A stretch of DNA of 64,000 bases from Solea solea (lineage: Eukaryota > Chordata > Actinopteri > Pleuronectiformes > Soleidae): positions 5,207,001-5,271,000 of the forward strand of contig NC_081150.1 of assembly GCF_958295425.1 (NCBI RefSeq). The letters run 5' to 3'. Of this stretch, positions 54,001-62,273 are shown one piece after another. Under the pieces are notes generated by a model, which worked only from the letters and a program-made list of their open reading frames with translations, did no database searches and was not told the origin of the DNA. The translations under genes were made by a program, and so were the position numbers. How positions within the stretch are numbered: position 1 is the first letter of the stretch; the number at the start of each line of letters is the position of its first letter.

Positions 54001-57000
54001 TGATGACATGAACTGGAATATTTTTTATTACTTTCTTTTGTGATACATTGGTATTAAATGTTAGTATTTATGTTAAAACATGTAGGTGGGGACTTGCAAC
54101 TATTAACTGATTTCACAATTAACTGTGCAAAAAAACAAAACGTGTTGGTTGTTTAGCTGTTAAGGCTCAGCTACACCAAGTGTTTCTGGTTACACTCTCA
54201 AAATGGAGAGTGAATTACATGGCCACAGAATGACACAGTTAACACTTGCCACCTGCCACCTGACATCAACAGCTACATTAGTTAAACAATGGCCCAAGTT
54301 GCTAAATGAAGCACTGAGCACGCAAAGTATTGAATCAATCATAAACCTGTCATCTGCAGTCTCAGTGTAGTAGCAGTGATTGAAGAGTTTTTTTTTTGGA
54401 CACTTTCCAAAATATTATGTAATTCACAATAAAGTAGGGTTGAAAAATAACAATTCATTATAATCATAAAACAGTGTTTTTCTCCTCGAAATCTATAATC
54501 ATTGCGTCCCTAGCGACAGGCAAGGCAGAATGCTTAGTCAAAAGTGTTGGACCACTTCAGGTTTTACAAGAGTGATGGGACAAACAAAAACAATAAAGAA
54601 AACTCAATCTGCAAGAATTCTCTCTCATAAAAGTAAAGTACATGAGCAAGGCAATGAGCCTGCATAGTCCACTGTTTTTGTCATTATCACTTATTTACAA
54701 AGATCTTTGCTCATACATTGATTGTTACTAAGTAGAAGTTCTGAAATGTGCCCAGTTTCACAAAAAACTGGTTGGTTAGACTTTTTAAGCACCTCATTGC
54801 ATAGGTTTTACCTTTGCCTGAATTTGCTTGCTGCAGTGAAAGAGCCAAAATACACAAGGTTGCTGCAGATGGATGCACAATTAATGATTCTAACCATTCA
54901 GCCATTGCATCACTGTGCATTTATGCATTACTTAAACTTTTAGTTTCCATAAACATAATTTTCACAGTACTTTCTCAAGACCTTTTAACCCCATATCTGT
55001 TCTGCCTTTTGTTCATTTATAGTTAGTTTTTGTTTTTTTTATACAATGGAAAGATGCCACACATAGTATATGCATGTGTGTGGTCTAGTGACTCTATGAA
55101 CTTGGTAGAGCATGTTTCATCTCGGTTGTCCAGTTCCGTGAAATGAACGCCACAATGCAGTGAATACATAATATCAATATACAGCGCCTGCTCTTTGCCT
55201 TTTTGGTGGTAACTTTTCTCCTTCGCTTACACAGATAGCCTGATGTTTTGTGGACGATTGTCTTACAACATATCTGGTGTCACAGAATCAATTCATGAGC
55301 AACCTATTGTGATCGCATCATAGTCTGTGATTACTGTGATTCCCACACCTGTTATTTTTGCTTGAACCGGACACCTTTTTAAACGGGAAATTTGTTTTAT
55401 AGACTGAAGGTATGGGGTTTGAAAACGGGAGGCAGAGAGATATCAGAAATGGTATTGAATTGCATTGTGGGAAGTTTAGGATCCTAATAAAATAATAGTC
55501 AGGGGTATATGTCAGGAAGTTAAATAAAGGTGGCTACAGCTCTACTGAGGTCAGGTGTGTCGGATAATTACTTTCCCAGTATATTGTATTTTTAGACTAC
55601 TTGCTTAGCACTGATGATGCTGCGCTGTCCATGGTGCTGAATAGGATTGGATGAGATCTATATAGAAAAAAAAAACTGTAGCAGGAACAATAAAATTAGA
55701 CTGTGTGTGGCAAGGACACACTGGCGGCTGCCCATCTCTGATGCACAACAAACAGTGTATCAAATGCACAATGTAAAAACATAAACATCTGACACCAGTC
55801 ATGCATAACTGTGATTATTATTATTATACACTGGCTGGAGCTGAACCATCACAGAATTGCCAATGAAATCCTCTTAGTCATCAGATCCTCCTGTTGAAAA
55901 GTTTTAGAAATTCTCTTGAGTTTTTGCAGAATCAACAGAATCCACTACCAAGTTATTGACTGTGTATAAGTTGACACTGTTGAGCAACTGCAGCACAAAT
56001 GTGAGTCCACTTAACTACTCGCCGACATCAGGCAGCTCTGTCTCAAACGTTCTGGCAGCGAGTCACCTGGCTGCACTTTTAACAACAATTGAACTTCACA
56101 CTCTCTACACTGCATTTTCTTAGCAGTGGTCTCTACCTCGCGCTTGACTGCTTTGACTTTGACAGCACATTCTAAAAAGTGAAGTAATCAATAAAGTTTG
56201 TACTGGAATGCGTTTCTCAACCCCAGTAGCAGAGTAATGTCCAGTGCCACCTCAGGGGGTGAGGCAAAAATAAAATTCATAGCAGCCAAACTCTCCCTGT
56301 AGTTTGGGGAAAAAACACTGATGTCAGGGTGCATCAGTGGATGTAGAAGTCAGGTTCCTACAATTCACATGTTTTTGTAGCTCTGTGTAGCTATGCTGTA
56401 GTTTTTTCTTATAGTAGTGAAATGCTTGCCATAATGGTCATGATCTAAGCTTCTATGGACAAGCTTAGATCTCATGACGTTATTTCAAAGAAATAAAAAC
56501 ATTACAAAGCTCAAACATCACTGGGGAAATACAGATTTTTCTGCTCCAAGGCCTTGATTACCTTTTATAGCTGAAATGGACTTGGATATGAGCAAACGTA
56601 GTATCCTCTATACTGTTTGAACACATTATATAAATGTATTTCTTGTGCGGTCTACATTGTATGGCTACATGCAGCCCTCTAATGATGAAGGGATGGAAAC
56701 TGGTCTCTGTTTCAAATAGTGACAATGCTATTCAGAGCGACTGAACACCCATGAAAACATACTAGTAATAATCACGTTTTTTTTATTGATGTTGCTTTTC
56801 AACCTAAACAAAGCAAAGAGGATGCATAGTCGTGCCTTGCTCTTTTAATTTGAATTCACACTTGTCTTAATAGCATACAGGATGTGGGATTTATATCAAA
56901 GTCAGATTAAAACCCCCTAAATAATGTATTGGTCCAAACATGAAGTCAAGTAGTTTGAGTACCCTCACCTGCTATGTTACAGCAGCTGTGCTTTAGTTGA

Positions 57001-60000
57001 ATAATTAATGGCTGACTATGATGGTTAGCTGGAAAGTCACCTCCCAGTGATTTCCATCCCATTTGAACTGAGTGAGTCACCTCCAAAGTCACAGTCAGCA
57101 GTCTCGCGCCTCACAGAGAGACAGACGGACAGATTCCCACCTGGTATTCTCAACGTGACATGAATTCATTACAGAATAATTTCTGCCCCCTTAATGAATT
57201 AGGGGAGAGAATCAAGTGCTCAATTAAATGATTAGGTTCTGAGCTACAGCAAAGTCTTTGCAAATTCCAGTCAAAGCCAGAGTATTAGAAGCAATCTGCT
57301 TTGAACAGACCTGACCATTGTCCCTTATCAGGGAGCTGAGTGCTAGCATTTTCCTATCAGTGCAAGAGCTGGTTACTGCATATGTTCCTCTCCCTCTGTC
57401 TCTCTGTCACTCTTTCTCTCCCTCTCATCATTATTGTTAGAGCTCCTCTTTGTACACCATCTTCCTCCTCCTCTTCATTTGTCATTTTTCATTTCCTCTC
57501 ACTCCTCCTCTCCCCCACTCTTGTGCTTTCTCTTGCTCCCCCTAGGCAACCAGGGAAAAGGAGAGCTCACAGGCCCAACTGAAGGCGCTGAGCCAGCAGA
57601 TTGAGGCAGCCCGCAGAGAGCTCTCTGAAATCCTAGGTCGCCTGGCCCAGCGCGAGGAAGAACTCCATCGCAAGGACGTGGAACTGTCCGAGAGCCGCCA
57701 GCGGCAGTTGTCACTGGAGCAGGAAATTCGGGAGGTGTGGGAATGAGTATCCAGAAATAGTTTTTTTTTCCTTTCAATCACTAGGGAAGCAAAAAAAATA
57801 ATTTCGCTCATAGGATGATAGACCATGGATTTACACTGAACAATGTATTTCTACTTTTTGTATTCTAAAACCCCAGTTCATTGATTCGAGACAAGTTAAT
57901 CAGCTTTTCAAGGAAGACATCAATCACACTACTACCATAAACAGCACTATCTGGATGTTATTTAATGACGATAACAATTTAGTAAGAGTCAGCAAACACT
58001 GAAGTAGTGCCATTTGAAATGTATATCTGGCAAGATATGCATTTATTGTCCTTGTTTGTTGGTTACATTCACATCAATATTCCTAAATTGTCTAACCATT
58101 AACATGGCTGAACATTTGTAGAGGATTTTGTCTATTTCAGATTGAGGCTCTAAAAAAAAAGAGTATGTACAAAAGTCTTGAGCAACGAGTCCTAAAAGAG
58201 CTATTATAAGATCCTACTTGTAATCATAGGTAAGGGAGACTAAAGCTGCTCTAGAGGAAGAGACTCGACATCAGGCTACCATCCAAGCCAGACTAAGGGA
58301 AGAGAACCAGAAGCTGGAGGAACAAGTCAACACCCAAGCCCGTAGGTCTCAAAGAGAGAAGGACACACAGGCTGAGCTTCAGGCTGCCCTGAAGCAGATG
58401 ACTGCAGCCCACACACAGCTAGCTCAGCGGCTAGCTGAGGAGGAGAGTTCCAGGAAGGAGCTCCAGAAAGGTGCTTCAGATTTCCAAATGAAGCTGACAG
58501 TGGCACAGAAGGAGCGGGCAGCACTGGGGCAACAGTTGCAGCTTGAGAGAGAGGTGCATCAGAAGGAACTGGACAACCTGAAGTCATTGATGGAAGACAA
58601 CAGGGTGAAGAAAGATCGTGAAATGCAGGAACACCTGAAGGAGGCACAGGTAGATCCCTTTATTTCTCTATAAATAGAAATGGCAGTGAAAGGAAGATTT
58701 CCAGTTAGATGTCGCCAATCTCTAGTCTTATTGTTAAATATGTAGCAAGAGCCAGCACCTGGTTACTATAAAGACTGTTCCCAATGTCTTTACTGTTTTT
58801 TTGACATCTGGTCCCAAATAGTGTGCACATATTCCCTTTTTATGTAAATTATGCAAGACATCATTTGTTAATTGTGATTTGTTAATTAGTGAACTTAAGA
58901 GGTGCTGGTGTGTATTGTTGCATTTAAACAAAGCCAGTGTAGCTCTGATTCTAGGCTTTATGTTAAAGGTCCAGTGTTTTAGAATTATTGACATCTAATG
59001 GTGAGACTGCAGGCAGCAAGAAACAAAGGACTCCTCCACTTATCCCTACTTTTCCAAAGTGTGTAAACAACAATCTTTGACACTCTCTGAAAAATGTGAC
59101 GGTGCAAGATGACAGCTTCCCAATCCGGGCCCCTGCCTAAAGTGCACATAAAAGGCTTATTCTAATGCCTCAAAAACCAAACTGTTTTTAATTTAAAGTA
59201 AAAAATAGACTCCTTAGTAGACTCAATTCCTGCCAATGTTACACAGTGGCCTTTAATCTAAGCTAACTGGCTGCTGGCTGCGGCTACATATTTAGGGTCC
59301 AGTTATGAGACTGAAATAAAATTTGTCATCTGTTCACTTAACTTTGTCAAAGAAGTCAAGGTCATAAGCCACCCAGAGATTTCCCTTCTTCATACCAGGG
59401 CATGGATCACAGAGTGCCTCAGTCGATTTGACCTAGAGTATTGCTGGCACTCACCTCAGGTTCAGCAAAGGGTAACATGCTTTAGCTGCTAAACATCTGG
59501 CATATTTCCGTCTCAGTGAGACTCAGACAAAATTCTCATTTAGAGTAGTTCTCCCCATTGGCCGTGGCGCTGTCATGAGAGTACGAGTGAATTGAGAATT
59601 GGTGAGCTCTTAATGGCGTGTGGTGCCCTGTGGATCCTCCCAGCCTTTTCCAAAGCTCCAAGCGTGAATATTTAAAAACTCCAATATCAGGCCTCAGAAG
59701 TCTCATCATGGCAATGGTGGAGATAGCAAACTCCTCTTGATTCACTCCAGCATCACCCTACCCCCACGATGAGTCCTCATGGGTACATTGTTTCTTAAGG
59801 GGCATGGACGTCTCCGATATGGTATGAGTTTAGCCCATTAGCCGCGCTGGATGGCATTAATATCTGACATAGCTCATTGTAATGGTGTCATTTGCGAGTG
59901 CAGTAAGGACAAGGGAATTTTTTTAAGTACTAGCCTACAGTTGTTGCAGATGTCTCCCGCCCAGTATTTATACAGCATTGCCAGAAGCATATTGTTATGA

Positions 60001-62273
60001 TTTTGATATAGTCGTAAGGAAAAAAAAAGAAGCATTTTCTTGCCCTCTCTTTTGTTTTCTGGTCCACTTTATCTTCTCTTTTGTTGTCTGCCTCATTTAA
60101 ATCCTTTCTTACTGGCTCCCACCAGTTCTAATTTTGGATTTTCAATCTTTTGTCTCACTTCTCTCTTCAAGCACTTCTGAGTTTCCTTTTTTTTTTTCTT
60201 TGTTTGTGTCACTCCTTATACTCCTAGTCATTGTTGTTCCTTCCATTTTCCTCCTACTGTAATTTTTAGCTGTGTGTAAAAATTCCATAATTGTAGACGG
60301 GAAGCTTTAATGTCTGAACTGACTTTGTCTGTGCAGGAATTAAGGTCTTGTTTTTAGCGAATTGACAATGGCATGTAACTATTTTTTTGACCCATTATGA
60401 CTGTTGACTGCTCTGTGTTTGTGCAGCACAGAATGTTATGTCAGTCATGTCTGGGAAAACAAATGTTTAAACCCCATGACAAATTTGGAATGATATATTT
60501 ATGATCTACAGAGTAGCATTTGTGTAAAGGGATTCTTAATTCCCCAGCATATTTTATGATTTGGGAAATCCAAAATCTGCAACAGGGTTTAAATCCACAT
60601 TTGTGGCGCGAGCAAACCATCTGTCCTGATTATTGCCTGTGCATCATGCCCTTTAACACATCTGCTCTCTCCTAGGCAAGTGCAGCTTCAGACAAGGAGC
60701 AGTGTGGTGTCCTCCGCATCAAGCTGGACAGGATGAAGGATGAGTGTGATAAGCTGGCAACGCAGCTGAGCACAAAAGAGGAGGCACACGCACTTTTCCA
60801 GAGAAAGTACCATCTACTCAAGCAGAAACTGGATGACAAAGTAAGCCCTCTTTTCTCCCTGCTGTGTTTTTAAACAAAGTGACTAATATCAAAGTTATAG
60901 AACACTTCAGTTAATTGTTAAGTGATGTGGGCAAGACTTGTAATATTTAAAAAAACACTGATACTTACTTACTTAAGTATATGCATATGACTAAACCAGA
61001 TTCTGTTTTGTTTCTTATTTGATATAGCACCTTGTCTAACAATTTATGTGTTAGTAATCGGTTTTAATTATTTTACACAATGTGCTGAGCAAGGTTTTTG
61101 TTTCTCTGTCAAAAGTCCAAGGACATTAAAAGGAAGCAGTTTTAAATGGTAAAAAAACAACCCATAAATCAGAAAAGGTTTTCTATTTATTTTTTACTTT
61201 TGCCAAGGAGTTTCTGTTTTTGGCTCTGTCTGTATGTCAGCAGAATTACTCTTAATTGCTTAACCAATGTTAATGAAAAATTGAGTATTGAATGAGATAA
61301 AGAACTAAAATCAAATAAAATTTAGATCAGATTTGTGTTTCAAGTGTAGGTGGCGTTACATGCTCTCAGAACAGATCTTTCTTTCTTGCTTCAACCAGAA
61401 CAAAACAAATGATTTGTCTTCAATGGGAAGCAAGAAAAGCATTCAAACCTTAAAAGACATTGCCTCCCTCCTATTCTGGCATTAAGATTTAGGATATCCG
61501 TTAAGGTCAAGTGATCATAAAAACCTACGAGTGGTTCGAAAGGTTAATTGGTGCCAAATCAGCACTATTTTAAAGGGCCTTTATCAATACGTTCAAAGGT
61601 GTTTTACAACAGCTAGTACCTCTCTGACAGGCCTCTGATAAGTTGTATGGGCCTCTTTGGGGGGATCCATGTATTGATTTGAAATTGGGTGAATGGAGAA
61701 AAAGGGGCTCTTATTAATGTCCCTGGGACAGGATAACGATTCACGCTCCCTGAGCAGCACTGATCAGTTGATTCCTGTGCTTCCGACATATCGATCCACT
61801 GTGTCTTGGTTGAGATCCTGAAACTATCGACAGTGCTGGCCATAGCAAGAAACTGAACTACATATGTGGGTTATATGAGGGGAAACTGAATTGTTTTGCT
61901 GATGTCAAAACTTGTATTTATGTTTTTATTATTGCATGAACTGTAATCACTTTTCACTTTTCACTTTATAATAAAAAACCCAGGGTGTATTCACGCACCA
62001 GCAGACAATCCGATGTGAATACATGTTTCTATACTGTCTTCTAAACTCCAGGTGACAGAGAGTGGTCTCTAGTTTGCATCCACTATTGCCCAGTCAGCTC
62101 TTTGCCATCTTCTACAGGTCAGGTCAGGTGAACAGAGATTCGTTTTGGAATCAGAGCTTAAGGAGAAATTGTTACGGATGGAAGCAGAACAAGAAACAAT
62201 CCTAACTTCCTTGGGTGACGAAGTAGATGCAGCCTGCCACAGTCTGGCTAGAGATGGTGAAGACAAACTACAG
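38583..62273 (+). CDS. cep128: Centrosomal protein 128 kDa, 17 coding exons, 3' end beyond the window
   Basis: A coiled-coil protein of the subdistal appendages of the mother centriole, linked to ciliary signalling. Exons: 38583-38756, 42387-42473, 43182-43314, 43479-43597, 43736-43827, 44680-44752, 45237-45359, 47982-48065, 49820-49894, 50043-50190, 51700-51839, 53089-53160, 53432-53617, 57546-57734, 58230-58649, 60676-60840, 62118-62273. Phases agree at every junction and give 812 residues. Landmarks shared with human CEP128 as I recall it: EKINTLANTLE/DTSRNL, PTSPLKDY, HQSLRDL, RVERRLQELEREM, RRLLDQSEDSRESL, and LRMEAEQETILTSLGDEVDA. From about residue 200 on, almost all is Glu/Gln/Arg/Lys-rich heptad-type coiled coil. 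The human protein is 1,094 aa, so roughly the last quarter is off the right edge. Confidence 0.93.
40319..40446 (+). pseudogene. THAP-type zinc-finger remnant (frameshifted)
   Basis: Frame A: KCAVGGCTVEH from 40319. Frame B: VPDKVSNRVFVCSHHFTSDC ending at 40446. Together they follow the THAP order C-x(3-4)-C ... C-x2-H with an HF pair and a following DC. At least one frameshift and several stops make it non-functional. No AVPTIF-like motif was found. Confidence 0.5.
40415..41400. repeat. Large inverted repeat (319-base arms) with nested hairpin
   Basis: The left arm 40415-40733 is closely matched in reverse complement by 41082-41400. Both arms are 319 bases with few differences (for example GCGGCCAGCGGTTGCCGTAT versus GCAAACAGCGGTCGCCGCAT). 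Inside lies a perfect 56-base inverted pair, 40737-40792 against 40877-40932, with an 84-base spacer. The element could fold into long cruciforms. Confidence 0.85.
40888..41580. repeat. Direct duplication within the composite element
   Basis: The string TGATACAGCAACATACAGTT and the following GCGCGCCGCTGGCGATCAGC, ending GGTGAGGTCTCCGG, occur at about 40888-41018 and again at 41400-41538. A third partial copy begins near 41020 and a fourth near 41548. The units are rich in the 8-mer GATCAGCG and its complement. Confidence 0.75.
42387..42473 (+). CDS. cep128: CEP128 coding exon 2
   Basis: Residues 59-87: DTSRNLTKVDRMLGQYRDHT then DDQAEAMAL, close to human DTSRNLRQVDQMLGRYREY. Acceptor TGTCAG, donor GTGAGA. 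Confidence 0.94.
42673..42749. repeat. (TTTAA)n pentanucleotide microsatellite
   Basis: About 15 perfect TTTAA/ATTTA units in CEP128 intron 2. Confidence 0.95.
43182..43314 (+). CDS. cep128: CEP128 coding exon 3
   Basis: Residues 88-131: LRENLEESINQLQTQRLSRS followed by a Ser/Ala-rich linker. Human has LKESLEQSIDQLRSQRLLR. Exits in phase 1 before GTATAG. Confidence 0.92.
43479..43597 (+). CDS. cep128: CEP128 coding exon 4
   Basis: Residues 132-171, containing FYPTSPLKDY and VGVRFNDVSMAEED, matching human FPPTSPLKDY and TGVRFVQETDD. The phase 1 glutamate codon is split with exon 3. Confidence 0.94.
43736..43827 (+). CDS. cep128: CEP128 coding exon 5
   Basis: Residues 172-201: IHSLHQSLRDLRCDQQRLSE then DLDKEVFKRN. 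Human has LHGFHQSLRDLSSEQIRLGDD. Exits in phase 2. Confidence 0.93.
44680..44752 (+). CDS. cep128: CEP128 coding exon 6
   Basis: Residues 202-226: RSDIDTRRAMERLTGHVATS then QRQDT. Human has RSDAETKRALEELTEKL. Acceptor CATAG, donor GTGAGT. Confidence 0.9.
44938..45098. repeat. Mixed (TA)n/(TG)n/(GTAT)n microsatellite
   Basis: Alternating TA and TG blocks of about 160 bases in CEP128 intron 6. It gives spurious Tyr-Ile/Cys-Val open frames. Confidence 0.95.
45237..45359 (+). CDS. cep128: CEP128 coding exon 7
   Basis: Residues 227-267: VSSRVERRLQELEREMHSEE then RSMERERRPEPR and ELQE. Human has VSDRVERRLQELEREMRTE. Strong coiled-coil start. Confidence 0.95.
45360..47981 (+). other. CEP128 intron 7
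   Basis: 2.6 kb, AT-rich and otherwise featureless. No repeats with clear ends and no additional exon seen. Confidence 0.7.
47982..48065 (+). CDS. cep128: CEP128 coding exon 8
   Basis: Residues 268-295: TLGRRQVQAHEREAITARLL then KAEKEKSK, aligning with human KADEHEGAIKNKLRQTETEKNQ. Acceptor TTGTAG, donor GTAAAT. Confidence 0.88.
48378..48468. repeat. Perfect 42-bp hairpin with 7-base loop
   Basis: 48378-48419 is the exact reverse complement of 48427-48468. The loop is AACACAG. It sits in CEP128 intron 8, about 210 bases before the SINE. As RNA from either strand it would be one uninterrupted 42-bp stem. Confidence 0.95.
48678..49060 (+). mobile_element. tRNA-derived SINE with near-perfect target duplication
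   Basis: The tRNA-like head keeps an A box (TGGTGTAGTGG, 48688-48698) and a B box (GGTTCGAGCCC, 48731-48741). The body contains GGAGTTTGCATGTTCTCCCC, CTTCCTCCCACAGTCCAAAA and CAGGGTGTACCCCGCC, a common fish retroelement body, and the tail ends in GACTGACTGACTG. Flanks ATACCGGTAATTTGG (48663-48677) and ATATCGGTAATTTGG (49061-49075) match in 14 of 15 bases. The high similarity suggests a fairly recent insertion. Confidence 0.88.
49820..49894 (+). CDS. cep128: CEP128 coding exon 9
   Basis: Residues 296-320: MEQDLERARRLLDQSEDSRE then SLVQQ, aligning with human LEQELELSRRLLNQSEGSRETLLHQ. Donor GTTTGT. Confidence 0.94.
50043..50190 (+). CDS. cep128: CEP128 coding exon 10
   Basis: Residues 321-369: VEDMRGELLRTRNDNTELQR, then a less conserved stretch ending GRGGLRGQ. 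Human begins VEELRTQLTKAEGDRKGLQ. Exits in phase 1. Confidence 0.9.
51700..51839 (+). CDS. cep128: CEP128 coding exon 11
   Basis: Residues 370-416: DRSDLEKEVAELRIQLCKAS and VGEVEELKRALERKEKERVK, ending GFQVE. The donor after GTGGAG (51840) was chosen over an earlier one after CAG, because VE then aligns with human SQVENLTREL across the junction. Confidence 0.88.
53089..53160 (+). CDS. cep128: CEP128 coding exon 12
   Basis: Residues 417-440: ELSSDLARREQQQLRMLEQL then REIQ. Human has EKQQLQMLDRLKEIQ. 24 whole codons. Confidence 0.93.
53432..53617 (+). CDS. cep128: CEP128 coding exon 13
   Basis: Residues 441-502: SRGQAERRDMEALLQESARS and on through RAQEAVRQWRAKCKRMQKEL. Human has KAQESIRQWKLKHKKLERAL. 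Coiled coil. Confidence 0.94.
53618..57545 (+). other. CEP128 intron 13
   Basis: At 3.9 kb, the largest CEP128 intron seen here. It has a small hairpin at 56437-56478 and a CT-rich polypyrimidine tract near 57390-57425. No exon or well-bounded repeat was identified. Human has about 40 more residues near this point (LTGKNNQ...), so a small exon could be missing or lost. Confidence 0.6.
56437..56478. repeat. Imperfect hairpin
   Basis: GTCATGATCTAAGCTT and AAGCTTAGATCTCATGAC are near-complementary with an 8-base loop and one bulged pair. Confidence 0.7.
57546..57734 (+). CDS. cep128: CEP128 coding exon 14
   Basis: Residues 503-565: ATREKESSQAQLKALSQQIE, through LAQREEELHRKDVELSESRQ, ending EQEIRE. 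Human has RALQEEELHSKEEKLRDIKS. Acceptor CCCTAG, donor GTGTGG. Confidence 0.92.
58230..58649 (+). CDS. cep128: CEP128 coding exon 15
   Basis: Residues 566-705, the longest coding exon here at 420 bases. VRETKAALEEETRHQATIQA, then LAQRLAEEESSRKELQKGAS, then LQLEREVHQKELDNLKSLME. Human has LANKLAEEERAKKAVLKDLS and LKLERDVHQRELKDLTSSL. The first codon reads GTA from an ATAG|GTAAGG junction. Joining directly to exon 14 preserves human spacing. Confidence 0.93.
58977..59252. mobile_element. TTAA-type MITE, copy 3
   Basis: TTAA (58973-58976) then AGGTCCAGTGTTTTAGAATT; the right end TTACACAGTGGCCT then TTAA (59253-59256). Inverted ends AGG(T/C)C..GTGT match copies 1 and 2, and the inner phrase ACATCTAATGGTG matches copy 1 in reverse. 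It lies in CEP128 intron 15. Confidence 0.7.
60676..60840 (+). CDS. cep128: CEP128 coding exon 16
   Basis: Residues 706-760: ASAASDKEQCGVLRIKLDRM then KDECDKLATQLSTKEEAHAL and FQRKYHLLKQKLDDK. Human has HRGQLEKLKSQCDRLTEELTQNENENKKLKLKY. Donor GTAAGC. Confidence 0.93.
62118..62273 (+). CDS. cep128: CEP128 coding exon 17 (last visible)
   Basis: Residues 761-812: VRSGEQRFVLESELKEKLLR then MEAEQETILTSLGDEVDAAC and LARDGEDKLQ. Human has ETEQESILGVIGKEIDAACKTFSKDSVEKLK. Whole codons; donor GTATTT. Confidence 0.95.

Noticed and set aside
58133..58208. Possible extra CEP128 exon (IEALKKKSMYKSLEQRVLKEL) after a TTTCAG acceptor
   Set aside because: It reaches a stop codon, lacks a usable donor in frame, and exons 14 and 15 already align with human spacing without it.
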